Counted from the first letter of the stretch, positions 1 through 12,500 are shown. The stretch: 64,000 nt of DNA from Lytechinus variegatus (GCF_018143015.1 NC_054741.1:59146197-59210196), one strand, 5' to 3'. Notes: generated by a model from the letters alone, not told the origin. Numbers and translations are program-made.

Positions 1-1217
1 CATCTTGAGCCCACAGGCAGAAAAGTCATTACAAAAATATATTTCCTCTTTACTCTGTCCTTACCTCCACTCCAAATAAATCTGTTAAATAAAGTATTTA
101 GAACTTTAAAAAATTTGCTTTAAGTTTTAATAACACAGATTTTTCCAACAAAAGACAAATTTCATGAGCGCCAACAATTCAATATATTCTCTATCTGCCT
201 CAGTTTAGGAACATAGTTAAGACTATACAGTGAATTAAAATTCAACGAGAATTGAATACCCAATGTTTTGAAAGAATTACCTCTTCATGTTAGACCTCTT
301 TCAGCAAATGGGAAATCTAGACAACCCTTTTTCCTTCCTATCAAGATAGCTTCTGACTTAGAAAAGTTAAGCCTACACCCTGAACTACTAGCAAATTTAT
401 CAAGCACTTGAAATAAAATATTAAAAGATTCCAAGAAACCGTCCAAAAAACAAGTTGAATCATCCGCCATTAATGAAATTTTCACTTCTTCATTTTGGAT
501 TGGAATACCTTAGATAGTGTCATTTTGTCTCACAGCTAAAGCCATTGTTTCAATTACAAGTAAAAAAAGATAGGGGGAAATTGGGCACTCTTGGAATATG
601 CCTCTTTCCATACTAATTACCTTAGTTAAAAATCCATTATTCATAACATAACTTTTCCTCTCGCAATAAATGGTTTTTACCCACTTAATAAATTTTGTTC
701 CCTTACTAAAGGGATTCAAAACTTCTAGTAAAAAATCGTGGTTTACACTGTCAAATGCTTTCTGTATATCAAGGAGTAAAATAGCTCCAGGAATATTATT
801 TGCCTCAGTATATTCAATCAAATCTAAAATCAACCTAATATTAAAACCAATATTTCTTCCTTTTAGAAAACCAGACTGATCTTGGTGAATTAAGGGGTTT
901 AAACATATTTTCAAGCGGTTCGCAAGAGTCTTGGTAAAAATTTTGTAGTCAACAGTTAAAAGCGAAATTGGTCTATAGTTTTTCAAATAATTAACATCTT
1001 TATCCTTCTTTGGAATCAACGTTATTACCCCATTTCTTTGAGAATTCGACATCATGCCACTCTCCATTGAATAATTAAATGAATTTAAAAGTAAGTCACA
1101 AATATCAGGCCAAAATGTCATATAAAATTCTATTGGCAATCCATCAAAACCAGGAGATTTGTTACGTTTCATTGACTTTATGGTTTCATAAACTTCCCCA
1201 TTAGAAATTGGTTGTTA
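1..1217 (-). mobile_element. LINE fragment, L1/Tx1-type reverse transcriptase
   Basis: A non-LTR retrotransposon copy read on the minus strand. The longest open stretch (1172-510) holds the first half of a reverse transcriptase: NKSPGFDGLPIEFY, then NYRPISLLTVDYKIFTK, the D-containing block DIQKAFDSVNHDFL, and a degenerate QG-type block (ECPISPYLFLL). A second frame (485-285) continues with MADDS, where the family has FADD, so there is a frameshift near 490-510 and the active-site block is decayed. In-frame sequence upstream of the first ATG (QPISNGEVYETIKS) still matches the family, so the true 5' break is near 1217 and the copy is 5' truncated. The 3' part runs off the window start. The NYRPISLL-DYKI wording fits the L1/Tx1 group better than CR1 or RTE. 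Dead copy. Confidence 0.85.
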
Positions 1218-1559
1218 ATATGTCTCCCTTATAATGAAATAAGTTGCAGCAATAAATATCTAATGCACTAAATCAGTTGTCAATCCAATTTTTCTAGTTT
1301 TTAAAAGATTTTTTTTAAGTAAACCTAATTTCATATGATAAAATACCAAAGAAAAAGTGGGATCTGACATCATCAGCCTACCTGATGGATATTCATGACA
1401 ACTGTTTTCACAAACTATTGCTAAACTTTAAAATTCAATAACTTTGTTATCCAATTTTGGATAAAATGACGAAATTTTCGGCATTTTGCTCAATGAAGTC
1501 TACTCTATTTATTAAGCTATAAATACTTTCAGCCCGAACCATCCGTTTAATATACATGT
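1218..1559. other. AT-rich non-coding stretch, possible old MITE remnant
   Basis: No open frame or RNA gene is visible. Phrases such as aactttgttatcc and cggcattttgct resemble the right part of the TTAA-flanked MITEs at 22045 and 23920, so this may be a decayed relative. The similarity is weak and by eye only. Confidence 0.25.
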
Positions 1560-2630
1560 ATCTGCAACTGACGGATCATAATGCAAAGGTGACTGAATTC
1601 AATAATTTTTCTCAAATCAAAAACCTGTGCAAATTTTTATTCACATCGATGTCTTAGCCATTTAGCCTACGGAATGTCTCCCGAAGTCACAGTGAGGCGC
1701 AATTCCAAAGATGGAAAAAGTATTGCAAAATTATGTATGAAATAAAAAAAATGATTAGTAATTTACAGAAGGATTGGCTTGTTATACCCAGCGAAAATAA
1801 GTTGATTTGTGAAAATTATACAAACAATTAAATGAATAATTGGGAATAATAAAAATTATCTTATTAAAGAAACATTGATATACAGATTATGATCATTCGA
1901 ATTCCGTACTTTTATGGTGAGCTCAATAAAGTGATGTTAAGCTTAATATTCAAGCAATGCATATAGTTTAAATGTGGTAGCTTTATAAAAATTTATCAAA
2001 TTTTGATAACATTTTCACTTTTCTGCTTACTTTATAGGCCTAATCACAGCAAAATTTCAGTTATTAGAAAGTGAAAATTAATTTACATGTAAGAACGTAT
2101 ATTCCGAAAAGACGAAAAGATAACAAATCACAAAGGAAGTACGTTGTGCCTTTCTTTTAAAGAAAATGTTAAACTATATATACATGCATAATAATATACA
2201 TTTTTACTGTTTTTCTACTTATCATTAACATTATTATAATTTCTTAGAATAAACATCACTGGAGCTTTATTTCAGATGGGTATATACCTGTTCAATTAAG
2301 GCTAAAGAATGAATAAATCTAGAAATAAACGACGTACCGTTCGTTTGTTCCTTTCAAAATCGTGTGTGTGTGTTTAATGGAGGGGTGGCAGTTACTTCCT
2401 CCTACTTCATAGAGGCAGAGGCCGCGGAAGGGTTTTGAAAGGGGAGGGGGCTAACCATGCCAAAAATCATAATCAAATTAATGGTCATTTTTACGTTTTT
2501 TTGTACACAGTTTTGAGGTAAAGTACGGTAGCTGAACCCCCTGCTTTCCCCCCTCCCCCCCGTTTCTGCGGCCTCTGAGAGGTGCGCTCCAGAGACGAAA
2601 GAATTGTTTTTCCTTCTCATGATTTTTTTT
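1560..2630 (+). promoter_or_regulatory. Upstream block of TRIM gene A, conserved in other copies
   Basis: Non-coding DNA running up to the TRIM A start. Much of it recurs, with a few changes, at 48288-50172 and, more diverged, in the two tandem units before TRIM B (about 22900-23750 and 24700-26460). The best kept pieces are the stretch with attgatatacagattatga (about 1877), the run with tgatgttaagcttaatattc, and ttacatgtaagaacgtatat (about 2083). Repeated retention is compatible with a promoter or 5' UTR region, or simply with young duplication. No TATA box or start site can be assigned. A purine-rich low-complexity segment lies at 2410-2460. Confidence 0.45.
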
Positions 2631-2640
2631 TATTCTTTAG
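2606..2640 (+). promoter_or_regulatory. Likely 3' splice site before TRIM A coding exon
   Basis: A pyrimidine tract (ttccttctcatgatttttttttattctt) leads to tag at 2638-2640, nine bases before the ATG at 2650. TRIM B has a matching acceptor at 27726-27727. This implies an untranslated upstream exon and a coding region in one exon. Confidence 0.5.
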
Positions 2641-2649
2641 AATTCAGTC

Positions 2650-4488
2650 ATGACTGAGGAATTAAAAGACACGATCGTTCAGAGTCTGGAGTGTCCCGTT
2701 TGTCTGACTACCTTTACTGATCCAAAGATCCTGTCTTGTTCCCACACCTACTGCAAGGTCTGTCTGGAAAAGCTCTTGGAGTGCCATGGTGACGATCAGA
2801 TAATCCGATGCCCTGTCTGCAGAGCCGATACCCAGGTCCCAAATCAGGATGTCAGCCAACTACCAGCAAGCCTAGCTTTGAGGAATCTTACAGATGACGT
2901 GAAAAATCAACATCAGATTTGCACGAATTGTGATTCCGAGGATAAGCCCAAAGCTGTTGTCTACTGCCGAGACTGTGGCAACTATCTATGTACTACTTGC
3001 CACAATATGCACTCTCAGTGGAAAAACTTTGTCGATCATGAGACCATAGCCATGAGTGAGATCTCATCAGGAAAGGTGTCAATACGTAGATACCGGAAAT
3101 GCAGGAAACATCCAAAAGAAGACGAAGAATGTTTCTGTTCTAATTGTAAGAGATTCACATGCTTCAGGTGTGTTGTTATGGAACATAAAGATCAAGGACA
3201 CCAGGTCATCGAGTCAGCTGTTTATGAAAGTCATCACACGAAGACCATCGACGAGCTTAAATCAAAGGTGGAGAAGAAACAATCTAGCTTTCAGAATTAC
3301 ATCGATCTCATCGATAAAGAGCAGAAGTGTGTGGATGATGCTATGAAGCATTGTACAGATGACATGAACAAAGCATATGATGAAGCGGTTCGGCAGTTGA
3401 CAGAAAAAAGAGAAATCCTACTTGGGGAAATCAAGGGAACGACTGAAAGAGTAGAGGAAGCCCTAGGAGAAATGAAGAAATCAGCTAAGCAGCGCATCAA
3501 TCAGTTGACGACCATTGCTGAGATGGTAACCAATAGGGGAAATGCACCAGTGGACATGGATACTTTGGCTGTGTATGACACTTTATGTGAAGACCTACAA
3601 GAGGCCTTAAATCAGGAAAATCCTGATTATGAGCAACCGAATAAAACATGCGGGAAGGCGAAAAGATCAATTTTTGAGAGAAATGTTGGAAAGGACGAGC
3701 TAGGTCTTGGAAAGATTGTTAATGAGATTTTAAAGAGCATTGCTTTGCCTTCTAAAGATAGCATGAATGCCATGGTAAACACACCAGATGGTAGGATGGC
3801 AGTAGGATGTGGGATAGCACGTGGCGTGAACATCTTCTCTTTTGATGGTCATCTCCAGCAGACAGTCCTCAAGGATGTTAAGATTAGTGCATTGGGTTTC
3901 CTCTCTGATGGTCGATGTGTTGTAATTGATTCATCAAACACTTTAGCACTGTACACACCAGAGTTCATGAAGTTGGATGTGATGTTTGAGACTCTGAATC
4001 ACGATGAAGGTGGAGTTTCTGACCTCACTGTTGATAGTGATGATCTGATCTATGTTAGCTACAGGAAACCCAAGAAGATCCTGGTGTTCTCATCAGCAGG
4101 TGGGAAGGCAATCAAGGAGATACCATGCCACGGATATGTACCTGGGCAAATCACTTCTTACAATGATTCACTAATCATTATTACAGGTAATACTGTACGA
4201 TTGATTGACAAAGAAGGTGATGTAAAACATACATTATCCAAAGGAAGTAATACTTACCCATACGCTGCAGTGTCTCAAAGCAATACAATCCTGATAGCCC
4301 AGGTGAACCACGATGAAGGTTTGGTGAGCATCGATGAGTACAATGACGAGCTGAAGCACGTTCGGAACCTCGTTAATGAGTACAAGATTGAGAAGCCTAC
4401 GAGAAAGTGGTATTATCTCCAGCAGTACCGATCAGGAGAGATCGCCTTCTGCACTCCTGATAACCTCTATATTATTATGATCACATAA
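2650..4488 (+). CDS. TRIM-family RING E3 ubiquitin ligase, copy A (612 aa)
   Basis: Predicted cytoplasmic RING-type E3 ubiquitin ligase. The order is RING, B-box 1, B-box 2, coiled coil, beta-propeller. The RING is a full C3HC4 set (C15, C18, C30, H32, C35, C38, C54, C57). B-box 1 uses C91, C94, C106, C109, C114, C117, H121, H130; B-box 2 uses C151, H154, C163, C166, C171, C174, H179, H184. Residues about 195-320 are charged, heptad-like coiled coil for dimerisation. Residues about 370-612 hold repeated strand patterns (NIFSFDG, LALYTPEF, ILVFSSAGG, VRLIDKEG), as in the NHL-like propellers of TRIM2/TRIM3/TRIM56-type proteins, probably for substrate binding. There is no signal peptide or membrane segment. 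The start is the first ATG after a splice acceptor and is shared with copy B. The frame is intact and about nine in ten residues match copy B. Substrate unknown; an innate-immunity role is only a guess from family expansions. Confidence 0.93.
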   Translation: MTEELKDTIVQSLECPVCLTTFTDPKILSCSHTYCKVCLEKLLECHGDDQIIRCPVCRADTQVPNQDVSQLPASLALRNLTDDVKNQHQICTNCDSEDKPKAVVYCRDCGNYLCTTCHNMHSQWKNFVDHETIAMSEISSGKVSIRRYRKCRKHPKEDEECFCSNCKRFTCFRCVVMEHKDQGHQVIESAVYESHHTKTIDELKSKVEKKQSSFQNYIDLIDKEQKCVDDAMKHCTDDMNKAYDEAVRQLTEKREILLGEIKGTTERVEEALGEMKKSAKQRINQLTTIAEMVTNRGNAPVDMDTLAVYDTLCEDLQEALNQENPDYEQPNKTCGKAKRSIFERNVGKDELGLGKIVNEILKSIALPSKDSMNAMVNTPDGRMAVGCGIARGVNIFSFDGHLQQTVLKDVKISALGFLSDGRCVVIDSSNTLALYTPEFMKLDVMFETLNHDEGGVSDLTVDSDDLIYVSYRKPKKILVFSSAGGKAIKEIPCHGYVPGQITSYNDSLIIITGNTVRLIDKEGDVKHTLSKGSNTYPYAAVSQSNTILIAQVNHDEGLVSIDEYNDELKHVRNLVNEYKIEKPTRKWYYLQQYRSGEIAFCTPDNLYIIMIT

Positions 4489-4827
4489 AAATCGTGGATG
4501 AAACCGAAAAAAATACGTCGTATAATAATATTGTATACAGCGTTAAAAATTGACTTTCTAGATGACATAAATTTCTTCATATAGTTCTTCAACTTTCCTA
4601 GAAAAAAATCCAAAATTATAAGTAACCGGCACTTTCGCTGTGTCTTTATTTTACGATGCGGTCTTAAGGTGATCAGAAATGAATAGAATGTGGATATAAA
4701 CTTTGACATAATAGTTAAAAGTATTCCAAGACATTGCAAAATTATTCAATTTTCAGATGTCTCGGTATTTTCTTATCCAATCCCGATCAAATTGAATTTA
4801 TCCAACTGATTTGTGGAAAATGTTATA

Positions 4828-4833
4828 AATAAA
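4828..4833 (+). terminator. Candidate polyadenylation signal of TRIM A
   Basis: AATAAA about 340 bases after the stop codon. The matching place after TRIM B (29918-29923) has the same hexamer at about the same distance, which supports it as the mRNA end signal. Confidence 0.5.
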
Positions 4834-5940
4834 ATGAATCAAGAAATTGTATCATGTATTCATTTACTTGTAGCAGTTATACTCATATAAAAAACACAAA
4901 TATTTGATCTTGCATTTGCCTGCATATAGTTACATAAGTGGACTATGCATTCTCCACACCTAAAATAGTATGTACATTATGTAAGACAATAGAATTTTAT
5001 CAAAACCAGAAATGAAATAACGAAGTTATGGCTTTTCAAATTTTTCATGTTTTTATCACTTTCTGGAAATTAATCTGTAAAGAAAATTGTCTTTTAAAAA
5101 ATGAAAGTTAGTCCATACTCTTATAAGCAATGAAACAATTAACAATTCATATTAAAAAAAAGAAAGTGAGAACATCAGCTTACTTGCTGTATCATGACTT
5201 GGCATGCATAAATGATGAAAGTAAAATTTCAAATTCTATCAACCATGTTAACTTTTTTATTTTTCATGAGGTTTTGAAGTAAATGTTCAGTGACTTGTTT
5301 GCTCAATTGAGGCCATTAAATTCATGTTATCATCAGCCTGAGCCTTAAAATAGTTGAAAGATAAAGGAATCATTGAACTTTGATTTATTATCGGTACATA
5401 TGTTTACTTGTATCCTTTGATATACATGAAAATTGTAGAATCTTGACTTGTTAGAAAGACTAAATTAATTCATCATCTTTTGTAGATAACTCTCTCTTGT
5501 CTCTAATTTCATTTATATGGCTGCTTTTTGCCAAATCACATTACTTGATATAAATACATCAACAAGAAAACTTATACTAACATGAAAAGAGAATGGAAGA
5601 TTATAAATGTATATATATATATATATAATTTTTTATTGAACTTTTAAAAATTGATAAAATGTGTGTCATGTTGTTTACGATGCTACATTTATTTAGTGAA
5701 TAACAATACTGCAGAGGTGAATGGATTCTATTGCTGTTTTAAATAGAAATCAAAATGAGTGTTTTAGAGTACTGCATTTATCTTTAAAATATTTGTATCA
5801 CTTTCTAGAAATTAATTAGTTAAGAATATTGTCTTGTTAAAAAAAAATGAAAATTAGAGTAACTCATGCACCTGAAAATTTGATTACTCAAAAGAAATTT
5901 AAGTATGCATTTGTGTCATTTACTGAACATTCCTAAGTAT
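4834..5940. other. Non-coding DNA shared with arm B
   Basis: AT-rich, no supported gene. It matches 32035-32245 and 33190-34010 in arm B. A TA dinucleotide run sits at about 5608-5628, with a counterpart near 33678-33698. Confidence 0.6.
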
Positions 5941-5949
5941 TCCTACTAG

Positions 5950-6400
5950 TTTTCTTTCCCCTGCCCCCCCCTCTCTCTCTATCACTTTGTCTCTTTCTCT
6001 CTTCCATCTTTCAATAAGATCTAGATATACCTTGCACACTACATAATTATGTAAATGCTATTTGCGTAGTCAGAAACATAAGTCTAATTCTTTGAGAAGA
6101 TACATAATAAAGGTCATGATGATTATTATACGAGAATTTCGCTCTCGTCTTTTGTTAGTTCAAGAGTTAAATAACTAATAAGGGTGACGGAGAGAGAAAG
6201 AGAGAAAGAGAGAAAGAAAGAAAGAGAAAGAAAGAAAGAAAGAAAGAAAAGAAAGAAAGGAGAAATAAATAAATAAATAAAGAAGGGGGGTATATAGAAA
6301 GCAAGAGGGTGGGACATGATAGAGAGAGAGAGGGAGGGAGGGGATAGAGAGAAAAATTGGATTAAGAAACACGAGTTGAGAGGCGGGGGGGGGGGGTTAA
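5950..6400. repeat. Microsatellite cluster (CT, GAAA, GGGA, poly-G)
   Basis: CT-rich run at about 5965-6005, GAGA/GAAA repeats at about 6187-6260, AAAT repeats near 6265-6280, GAGG repeats near 6320-6345 and a G-run near 6383. A shorter cluster lies at the same place in arm B (34030-34310). The open frames over it are artefacts of the simple repeats. Confidence 0.85.
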
Positions 6401-6845
6401 AAAAGGGGTTCCTCTTTGGAAAGAAATCAACTAGAAAGAACTCTTAGGTATTGATCAAACAATGTTAGATATTTCACTATCAAACAGAATTAGTAGCTAA
6501 AAGTTTTCAATCAGTGAAAATGATATAAATTTTAAATAAAAATGCAACAGAATTCTCATTAAAATCATACTTTTTATCAAATATAATTCATTTGTCCCCC
6601 CCCCAGAATTGCAGTTTGGAATAAACACAAAGGACCAGATTGTACATTTGAAAAGTCTTGAATATTACTTTCAAGTTGTAGTGGAGTCGGACAACTTTCC
6701 AATTCAATCAAGATTTATAATTACTAAGATAAAAATACTGTCCAAAGACACCATGTCTTTGAGTGATGATGTGAGTAAATGTAAAATTAATATTCAATTA
6801 TTAAGATACTCTTTATCGACATCGACTAAGCAATTTTATCGCACT

Positions 6846-7115
6846 TTTTGAATATAAATAAATCCCAAACCTCCAAGGTGTCTACTCGCTTTAATCAACT
6901 TTACAACATCGATAGGCAACAGACTTTCAAATTGTTTACTCTTCCATTGCGAATAACTATTGACACCAGACTTCGAATCACACACTATAACATTTTAAAT
7001 AACTTAATACATACAAATGAATGGCGCACAGAAATAGGAAAGAAAACCAATGCATTATGCTCTTTTTGCAATGCGACACCCGAGACATTAGTTGCTTTTT
7101 GCATTCCTTTCATTT
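6846..7115 (+). mobile_element. LINE ORF2 C-terminal fragment
   Basis: The translated stretch FTLPLRITIDTRLRITHYNI ... CSFCNATPETL matches the region after the reverse transcriptase in L1/Tx1-type LINEs (T-DTKLR-FQYKIL, then a CxFC-ETL finger). It is cut off where the 42-bp tandem array begins. It is absent from arm B, where 34755 follows a different sequence, so it arrived after the duplication. Confidence 0.65.
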
Positions 7116-7367
7116 CGTTTTCGGATTAACGAACCTTCGGCATTACGAACCTCGCTTTGTTTTCGGACTAAAGAACCTTCGGAATTACGAACCTCATTTC
7201 GTTTTCGGATTAACGAACCTTCGGCATTACGAACCTCGCTTTGTTTTCGGGCTAACGAACCTTCGGAATTACGAACCTCATTTTGTTTTCAGACTTACGA
7301 ACCTTCGGAATGACGAACCTTCGGAATATCCGAACCTTCGGAATAACGAACCTTAGGAATTACGAAT
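7116..7367 (+). repeat. TTCGG tandem array, 42-bp period
   Basis: Tandem units built from tttcggattaacgaacc and ttcggaattacgaacct; the early units repeat every 42 bases, later ones shorten. As 42 is divisible by three, one frame reads a 14-residue repeat (FVFGLTNLRNYEPH and variants), which is chance. A second array with the same words and similar edges (left ccttttcattt-like, right acgaatgta) is at 47670-47892. It is not in arm B. Confidence 0.85.
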
Positions 7368-7554
7368 GTATGCGACCTATTTCAAGCTGCCTCTCGTTAT
7401 CTTCCTATGCCGAAAATACGAAAGTTTTAATTTTAAAAATCATTAGAGTGTTTGTTTCTGGTTGGAGGGGGGGGGGGGGCATTTTATCGTATGATCCTCA
7501 GTCTTCGGATCTGTATAAAGGCCTACGTGAGAAGCTATGATCTGCTACTGTATA

Positions 7555-7742
7555 GCTATCCGATCGTATACCGAATATCATCCCTTCTTCCATTAAAGAG
7601 GCATCTACATCCTCTGCATTCAAAAGTCACCTTAAAACTTATTTGTAATAAGCGATTCTATGATTGAGACAGTCTACAAATAGCTTTAATCCTCTCTCTG
7701 ATATACGCTATACAAGCATCGTATTATTATTATTATTATTAT
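7555..7742 (+). mobile_element. LINE 3' end, CR1/L2-like
   Basis: Encodes IPSSIKEASTSSAFKSHLKTY-like residues, the usual C-terminal end of CR1/L2/Jockey-group ORF2. These are followed by a short tail and (ATT)n at 7726-7742. 5' truncated insertion, not in arm B. Confidence 0.6.
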
Positions 7743-7939
7743 TGAAGTGTTTCATAGGGTTTGAAGGACGTTTTATCCCACAAGTCCTATTTCTATTCAA
7801 CAGCTACCTTAGAAATGATGTTTTTTCAGCCAAACAAAATCGTGGAAAGTTGTAAAGACAAAATGTTGATGAATTGCTATCATACGATGAAGGTTTAGTT
7901 TCTTTCATTATAACCATTTGCTCTTTTTTTAATTCCAAA

Positions 7940-8155
7940 GGGGTGTTGCAAGAAACTTGCGATCAATTGCAAGTCTATTTTCAGTCCCTAAATCGATCAA
8001 GTTTTTAGATTGAAAACAAATTTGCGATTGATGTCTAATCTGCTTCTTGAAACAAGCAGTGTAATCTGACTTGCTACAGTTAAGATTGATTTATCAAGTG
8101 TAAAATGACAACAGAATATTTACAATTGATTGCAAAAATTTTCTTGCAACACCCC
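7940..8155. mobile_element. MITE with GGGGTGTTGCAAG ends
   Basis: 216-bp non-coding element with terminal inverted repeats: left GGGGTGTTGCAAGAAA, right ends as its reverse complement. Missing at the matching place of arm B. Superfamily not recognised. Confidence 0.7.
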
Positions 8156-8285
8156 CAAGTCTCATTTGAAACAAAGTCATGAGGTTATGTGAAAAATTTA
8201 TATCTAAAGCCATGCGATCGTATAGAGGCACAGAATACCACCATCGTCATGGTTATTGGTATTATAATTATTTGATATTTCAATG

Positions 8286-8695
8286 TTTTGTATATGTGTA
8301 GTCTAACTTAGATACACACAGTACTCGATAAATAACTGAGCATGACTGAATTCGTTGGTGTTACAATCAAGACTGACTTTATTTCTACTAGTCCACTATA
8401 TATATTATACACTGTACATAACATGATATTCTCTGTGGGGCAGGATGATATTGATAAGGAAGTATAAACCAGATGGAGAGAACAAGGAGTTGTTCATGAT
8501 GTGGTTAATAGGGTATGGTCAATGTTTACATAACAAGTCTGGAGGATGGAGACAGGGATGAAGGTGATCCTGTGAACGGAGGTATAACAGCAGTTGAGAT
8601 AATGAAGCATGAGGGTGTAGATGAATAACATGATAGAATGACAGAATGAGAGGATGACTTGATGAAGAATGAAATGTGTGTGTATGAACACAATA
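8286..8695 (-). repeat. 3' LTR of the gypsy element
   Basis: About 410 bp, nearly identical to 13654-14061. Its inner edge is marked by a purine tract (aaacaagggaggga on the minus strand), the expected polypurine tract. Confidence 0.93.
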
Positions 8696-9582
8696 TCCCT
8701 CCCTTGTTTGGAATGAAACTTGTATCATGGTTGTATCATCATAAGATCCTCACTATGCGATCACTGGATCTCAGTTCACAAAAGTATAAACTCATAATCA
8801 TCATTATCATAAATGAATCTTTCTTTAACCTGTATATTTCATATATGAATTTCTGCTTGTTATCCTTGCAGCTATCAAATTTTCAAACATGCATAGCATT
8901 TGCCAATCTACTTGAATAAATCACATGAGAACTTTTGGTGTTTTTTTTTGTTCCGTATTGTACCTCTGGGGTTTCAGAAGTAATTTGTTAATACAACGAT
9001 TTAGCTCAACAAATTTTACCTTTCTTTTTTCCTTTTTTTTTTACAAAGCGATATACATATCGAACATAAAACCTGGGGGTCAACTTTATGAAATAAAGCC
9101 TCTCATCCAGCGTATCATAGAAAACCATTAATATAATATAAACAAAACATCAAAAGATCTACTAATACACAAATTTCCAAGAAATATGCGGATAGATTAG
9201 AAAAAGTACATCAGGATGTAGAAGGATAGGAAAACAAACTGAATAACTGATCAAAATAACTTTTGTACAAATAGGTGGTATGAGCAGAAGCGGAAAGATA
9301 GAGAAAATCGAAAGAGGACTGAATCTGAAAGATAAAAGATTCGAAAATCACATGGAAAACAAATAGAAACTTATTTACATATAAACATTCATGGTAAACA
9401 AAACTGTAGTTTTTAAGTTAAATCGAGTTCTGAAAATATTGAGAGTCTGAGAGTTCGAGTTCAGTATTAGATATAAAGATCCAAATTTGTAATTGCAAAT
9501 TGTTGAACTGTTCAATGCAATGTGCGAATGGAATTAGAGTTATCGAAGTTTTGTTTACTCACGATCGATAGCAGTTTGTATT
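8696..9582 (-). other. Gypsy element 3' internal region, no clear frame
   Basis: Lies between the end of gag-pol and the 3' LTR. AT-rich; no envelope-like or other recognised frame. Small frames here look random. Confidence 0.6.
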
Positions 9583-12500
9583 TCAAACTAGGGGGTTCCC
9601 TCTGCCATAGTAATTAAGACGACTGGGTTCCCTTCGCTCTCTCGTTGACCGGCGGGGTGCGGTTGAAGAGCTGTTGTCGTTAAGATGCGATTGAGGAGGC
9701 ACGTGATCATCCTCGATATCACTACCGACGTCGTTATCGCGTAGATGTTCGTCGTGTCCATGGTAGCGCTTCACTTTAGACAAGTGCCGCATCGTTGATT
9801 GATTATTCCGGGTGATTTCGACACAATTTCCTTTGATTTTGACAACTTTCCACGGTCGTGGATCATATCTTGGGGCCATTTTATTAGGTCTGGGCCTTAG
9901 TATAATCACCTGATCTCCTATGTTAATTGCTGATGTATTCCTCTTAGACTTAGCTTTATCAGCATCGCTCATTTTGTTTTTGTAGGCAGAATCAGCCTTT
10001 CTCGCTTTTCTGAACTCCTTGCTCATTTTCGATTTCGACACCGATGGCATCTTGGTGCGAAATTCGCGATTACACAGAAGGCGAGCTGGGGTCGCTTTTG
10101 TAGCGGCATGTGGGGTGGTTCGATATACGAGTAGAAATGACTGTAGGGCTTCGTTCAATTCTCTTCCTTCTTGTCGAGCTCGTCGGAGAGCACGAAGAAC
10201 CGTCGCATTAAATCGCTCTACTGTCGCGTTCGCTTGCGGGTGGTACGGTGCCACGCGTCGATGGTCGATACCGTTGTCGCGCAAGTATTCTTTGAATTCC
10301 GCGGACACGAACTGCGGACCATTGTCACTAACGATGGTGTTGGGGACACCATGAGTAGCGAAAATGCGTCGTAGGCGGTTAATGATGGATTCGGTTGTCG
10401 TCGAAGTGATGATTTCTACCTCAGGCCATCTGGAGGCGTTGTCGACGACCACCAAGAGAGATTTTCCGTTCGGAAGTGGACCACATAAATCAATGTGTAA
10501 AGTATGCCATGGCTGTTTTGGCATTTCTGTAGGGCATATTGTCTCTTTTCTCGGCGGAGCTGATTCAACTTGACAAGCGGGGCAATGTCGGACCGCGTTT
10601 TCTGCATCATCATCGATGTGGGGCCACCACACCTTTGTTCGGAGTGCTTGTTTCAATCGCACTATGCCTTTGTGAGCCTCATGTGCGATATTCATTGTGC
10701 GTTGTCGAAGCGATCGCGGTATGACTACACGGTGGTCACGTAAAAGTACACCACGTTTCACTGAGAGCTCATGTCTCACTTTGTAGAAGGTCGACATCAT
10801 GTCGTCTTTCGACCAAGAGTTCGAACGAATGCTTGCCATAACGCGTTGAAGTTCAGTATCATTGGATGTCGCGTTTGCGATTTCGCTACGAGTCATTGCC
10901 CGGGGTACTGCATATGACAAAATAGCGTCAATGTAATCCTCTGCGATGTCACGTTCACGATTAGGTGCATTGACCACGGGGAGTCGAGACAACGGGTCAG
11001 CAGGATTACCTTTTCCTGGTACATGCTTTATTCTGTATTTGTAGGGCTGCATACGAAGAACCCATCTTTCCACTCTGGCAGGCGGCTTGCCTGTCGGGGA
11101 GTACATAAACTGGAGCGGTTTGTGGTCGGTTAGGAGATCGAACTCGGTGCCGATGAGGTACATGTGAAATCGCTCACAACCCCATACAACTGCCAACGCT
11201 TCCTTTTCTGTCTGGCTGTATCTACGTTCTACGTCTGAGAGGGTGCGGCTGGCATAGGCTACTGGGCGTGTGATACCATTGACTGTCTGCGTCAAGATGG
11301 CACCCAGCCCCACTGGGCTGGCGTCGACACGTAGTTGGGTATCCGCTCCGGTGACAAAGTGTGCGATTACCTTGTCGCTAGTGAGAGCATTGCGAAGTTC
11401 GTCGAATGATCGCTGATGTCGTGTCTCCCACTTCCATTGTGTATCTCCACGAGTGAGCTCGCGAAGTGGTTCTGCGATAGAAGCGAGATTTTCAATCAAA
11501 CGAGCACAATAGTTGACCAATCCTAAGAATGAACGAACTTCCTGCACATTCGATGGCGTCTTCGCTTGCCTAATCGCGTTCACTTTCGCATCTTCGGCTG
11601 AGACCCCGTCTCGTGAAATTTTGAACCCGAAGAATGTCAAACTTGGCGTGCGAAATACACACTTCTCAGCATTCAGTGTGAGATTCTTTTCTTGCAGACG
11701 CTTGATTACTGCATGAAGGCGGTGGTCATGCTCCTTGTCGTCCTTTCCAAAGACGATGATGTCGTCAGAAATATTCCTCACTCCCTCCAATCCACTGAGG
11801 GCTTGTTGAATGGCATACTGATATATCTCGGATGCTGAAGACAATCCAAATATCAGGCGTTTGTATCTCATCAATCCTTTATGTGTAACAAAGGTGGTGA
11901 TATCTCGAGACTCGTCGTCGAGTTCGACCTGGTGATATCCCCACTTCAGGTCGAGCTTGCTGAAAACTGCTGCTCCATTGAGGGCTTCTAGAGTTTCTTC
12001 TAGAGTAGGAATGGGGTGCCTTTCTCGCACTACTGCTGTGTTTGCTCGTCGCATATCAACGCACACACGTACTTCTCCGTTGCTCTTGGGGACGACGACG
12101 AGCGGGCTCGCCCACGATGTCGGGCCTGAAATCGGTTCAATTATGTCCTTGTCAAGAAGCTCTTCGATCTTTCCTTCGACCTTTTTCCTGAGGTGAAAAG
12201 GAATGCGCCTTGGAGGCTGGGCTACTGGTTTCACTTCGTGGTCGACTTGGACATGGACCTGGTAATCGACTAGCTTACCAAATCCGTTGAATACTGCAGG
12301 ATATTTAGTGATAATATCTTGCCTGTAAGTGTCCTGTGTTGGAGTCTGGCTCTTGATATTATTCAAATCAGGGTGTATTGTCAGGAGCCCGAGAGTGATT
12401 GATGTCTCTCGACTAAGTAGACAGCCACCGTTGCCGTCAACGATGACGATCTTTGCATGTGTCGATTTCTTTGTGTCCACCGATGTCATCTTGCTCGTGA

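Noticed and set aside
670-879. Open frame opposite the LINE at 1-1217
   Set aside because: Shadow frame of the reverse transcriptase on the other strand.
3056-3346. Open frames inside the TRIM genes in other frames, including those on the minus strand
   Set aside because: They overlap the intact TRIM frame and recur in both copies only because the coding sequence does.
6126-6372. Two serine/phenylalanine-rich frames
   Set aside because: Products of GAAA/GAGA microsatellites.
7021-7356. 111-residue frame with a 14-residue repeat
   Set aside because: Arises because the 42-bp satellite unit is a multiple of three; no independent coding sign, and the second array does not keep it.
8696-9582. 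Possible envelope-like gene in the gypsy element
   Set aside because: No long frame or membrane-type segment on the element strand.
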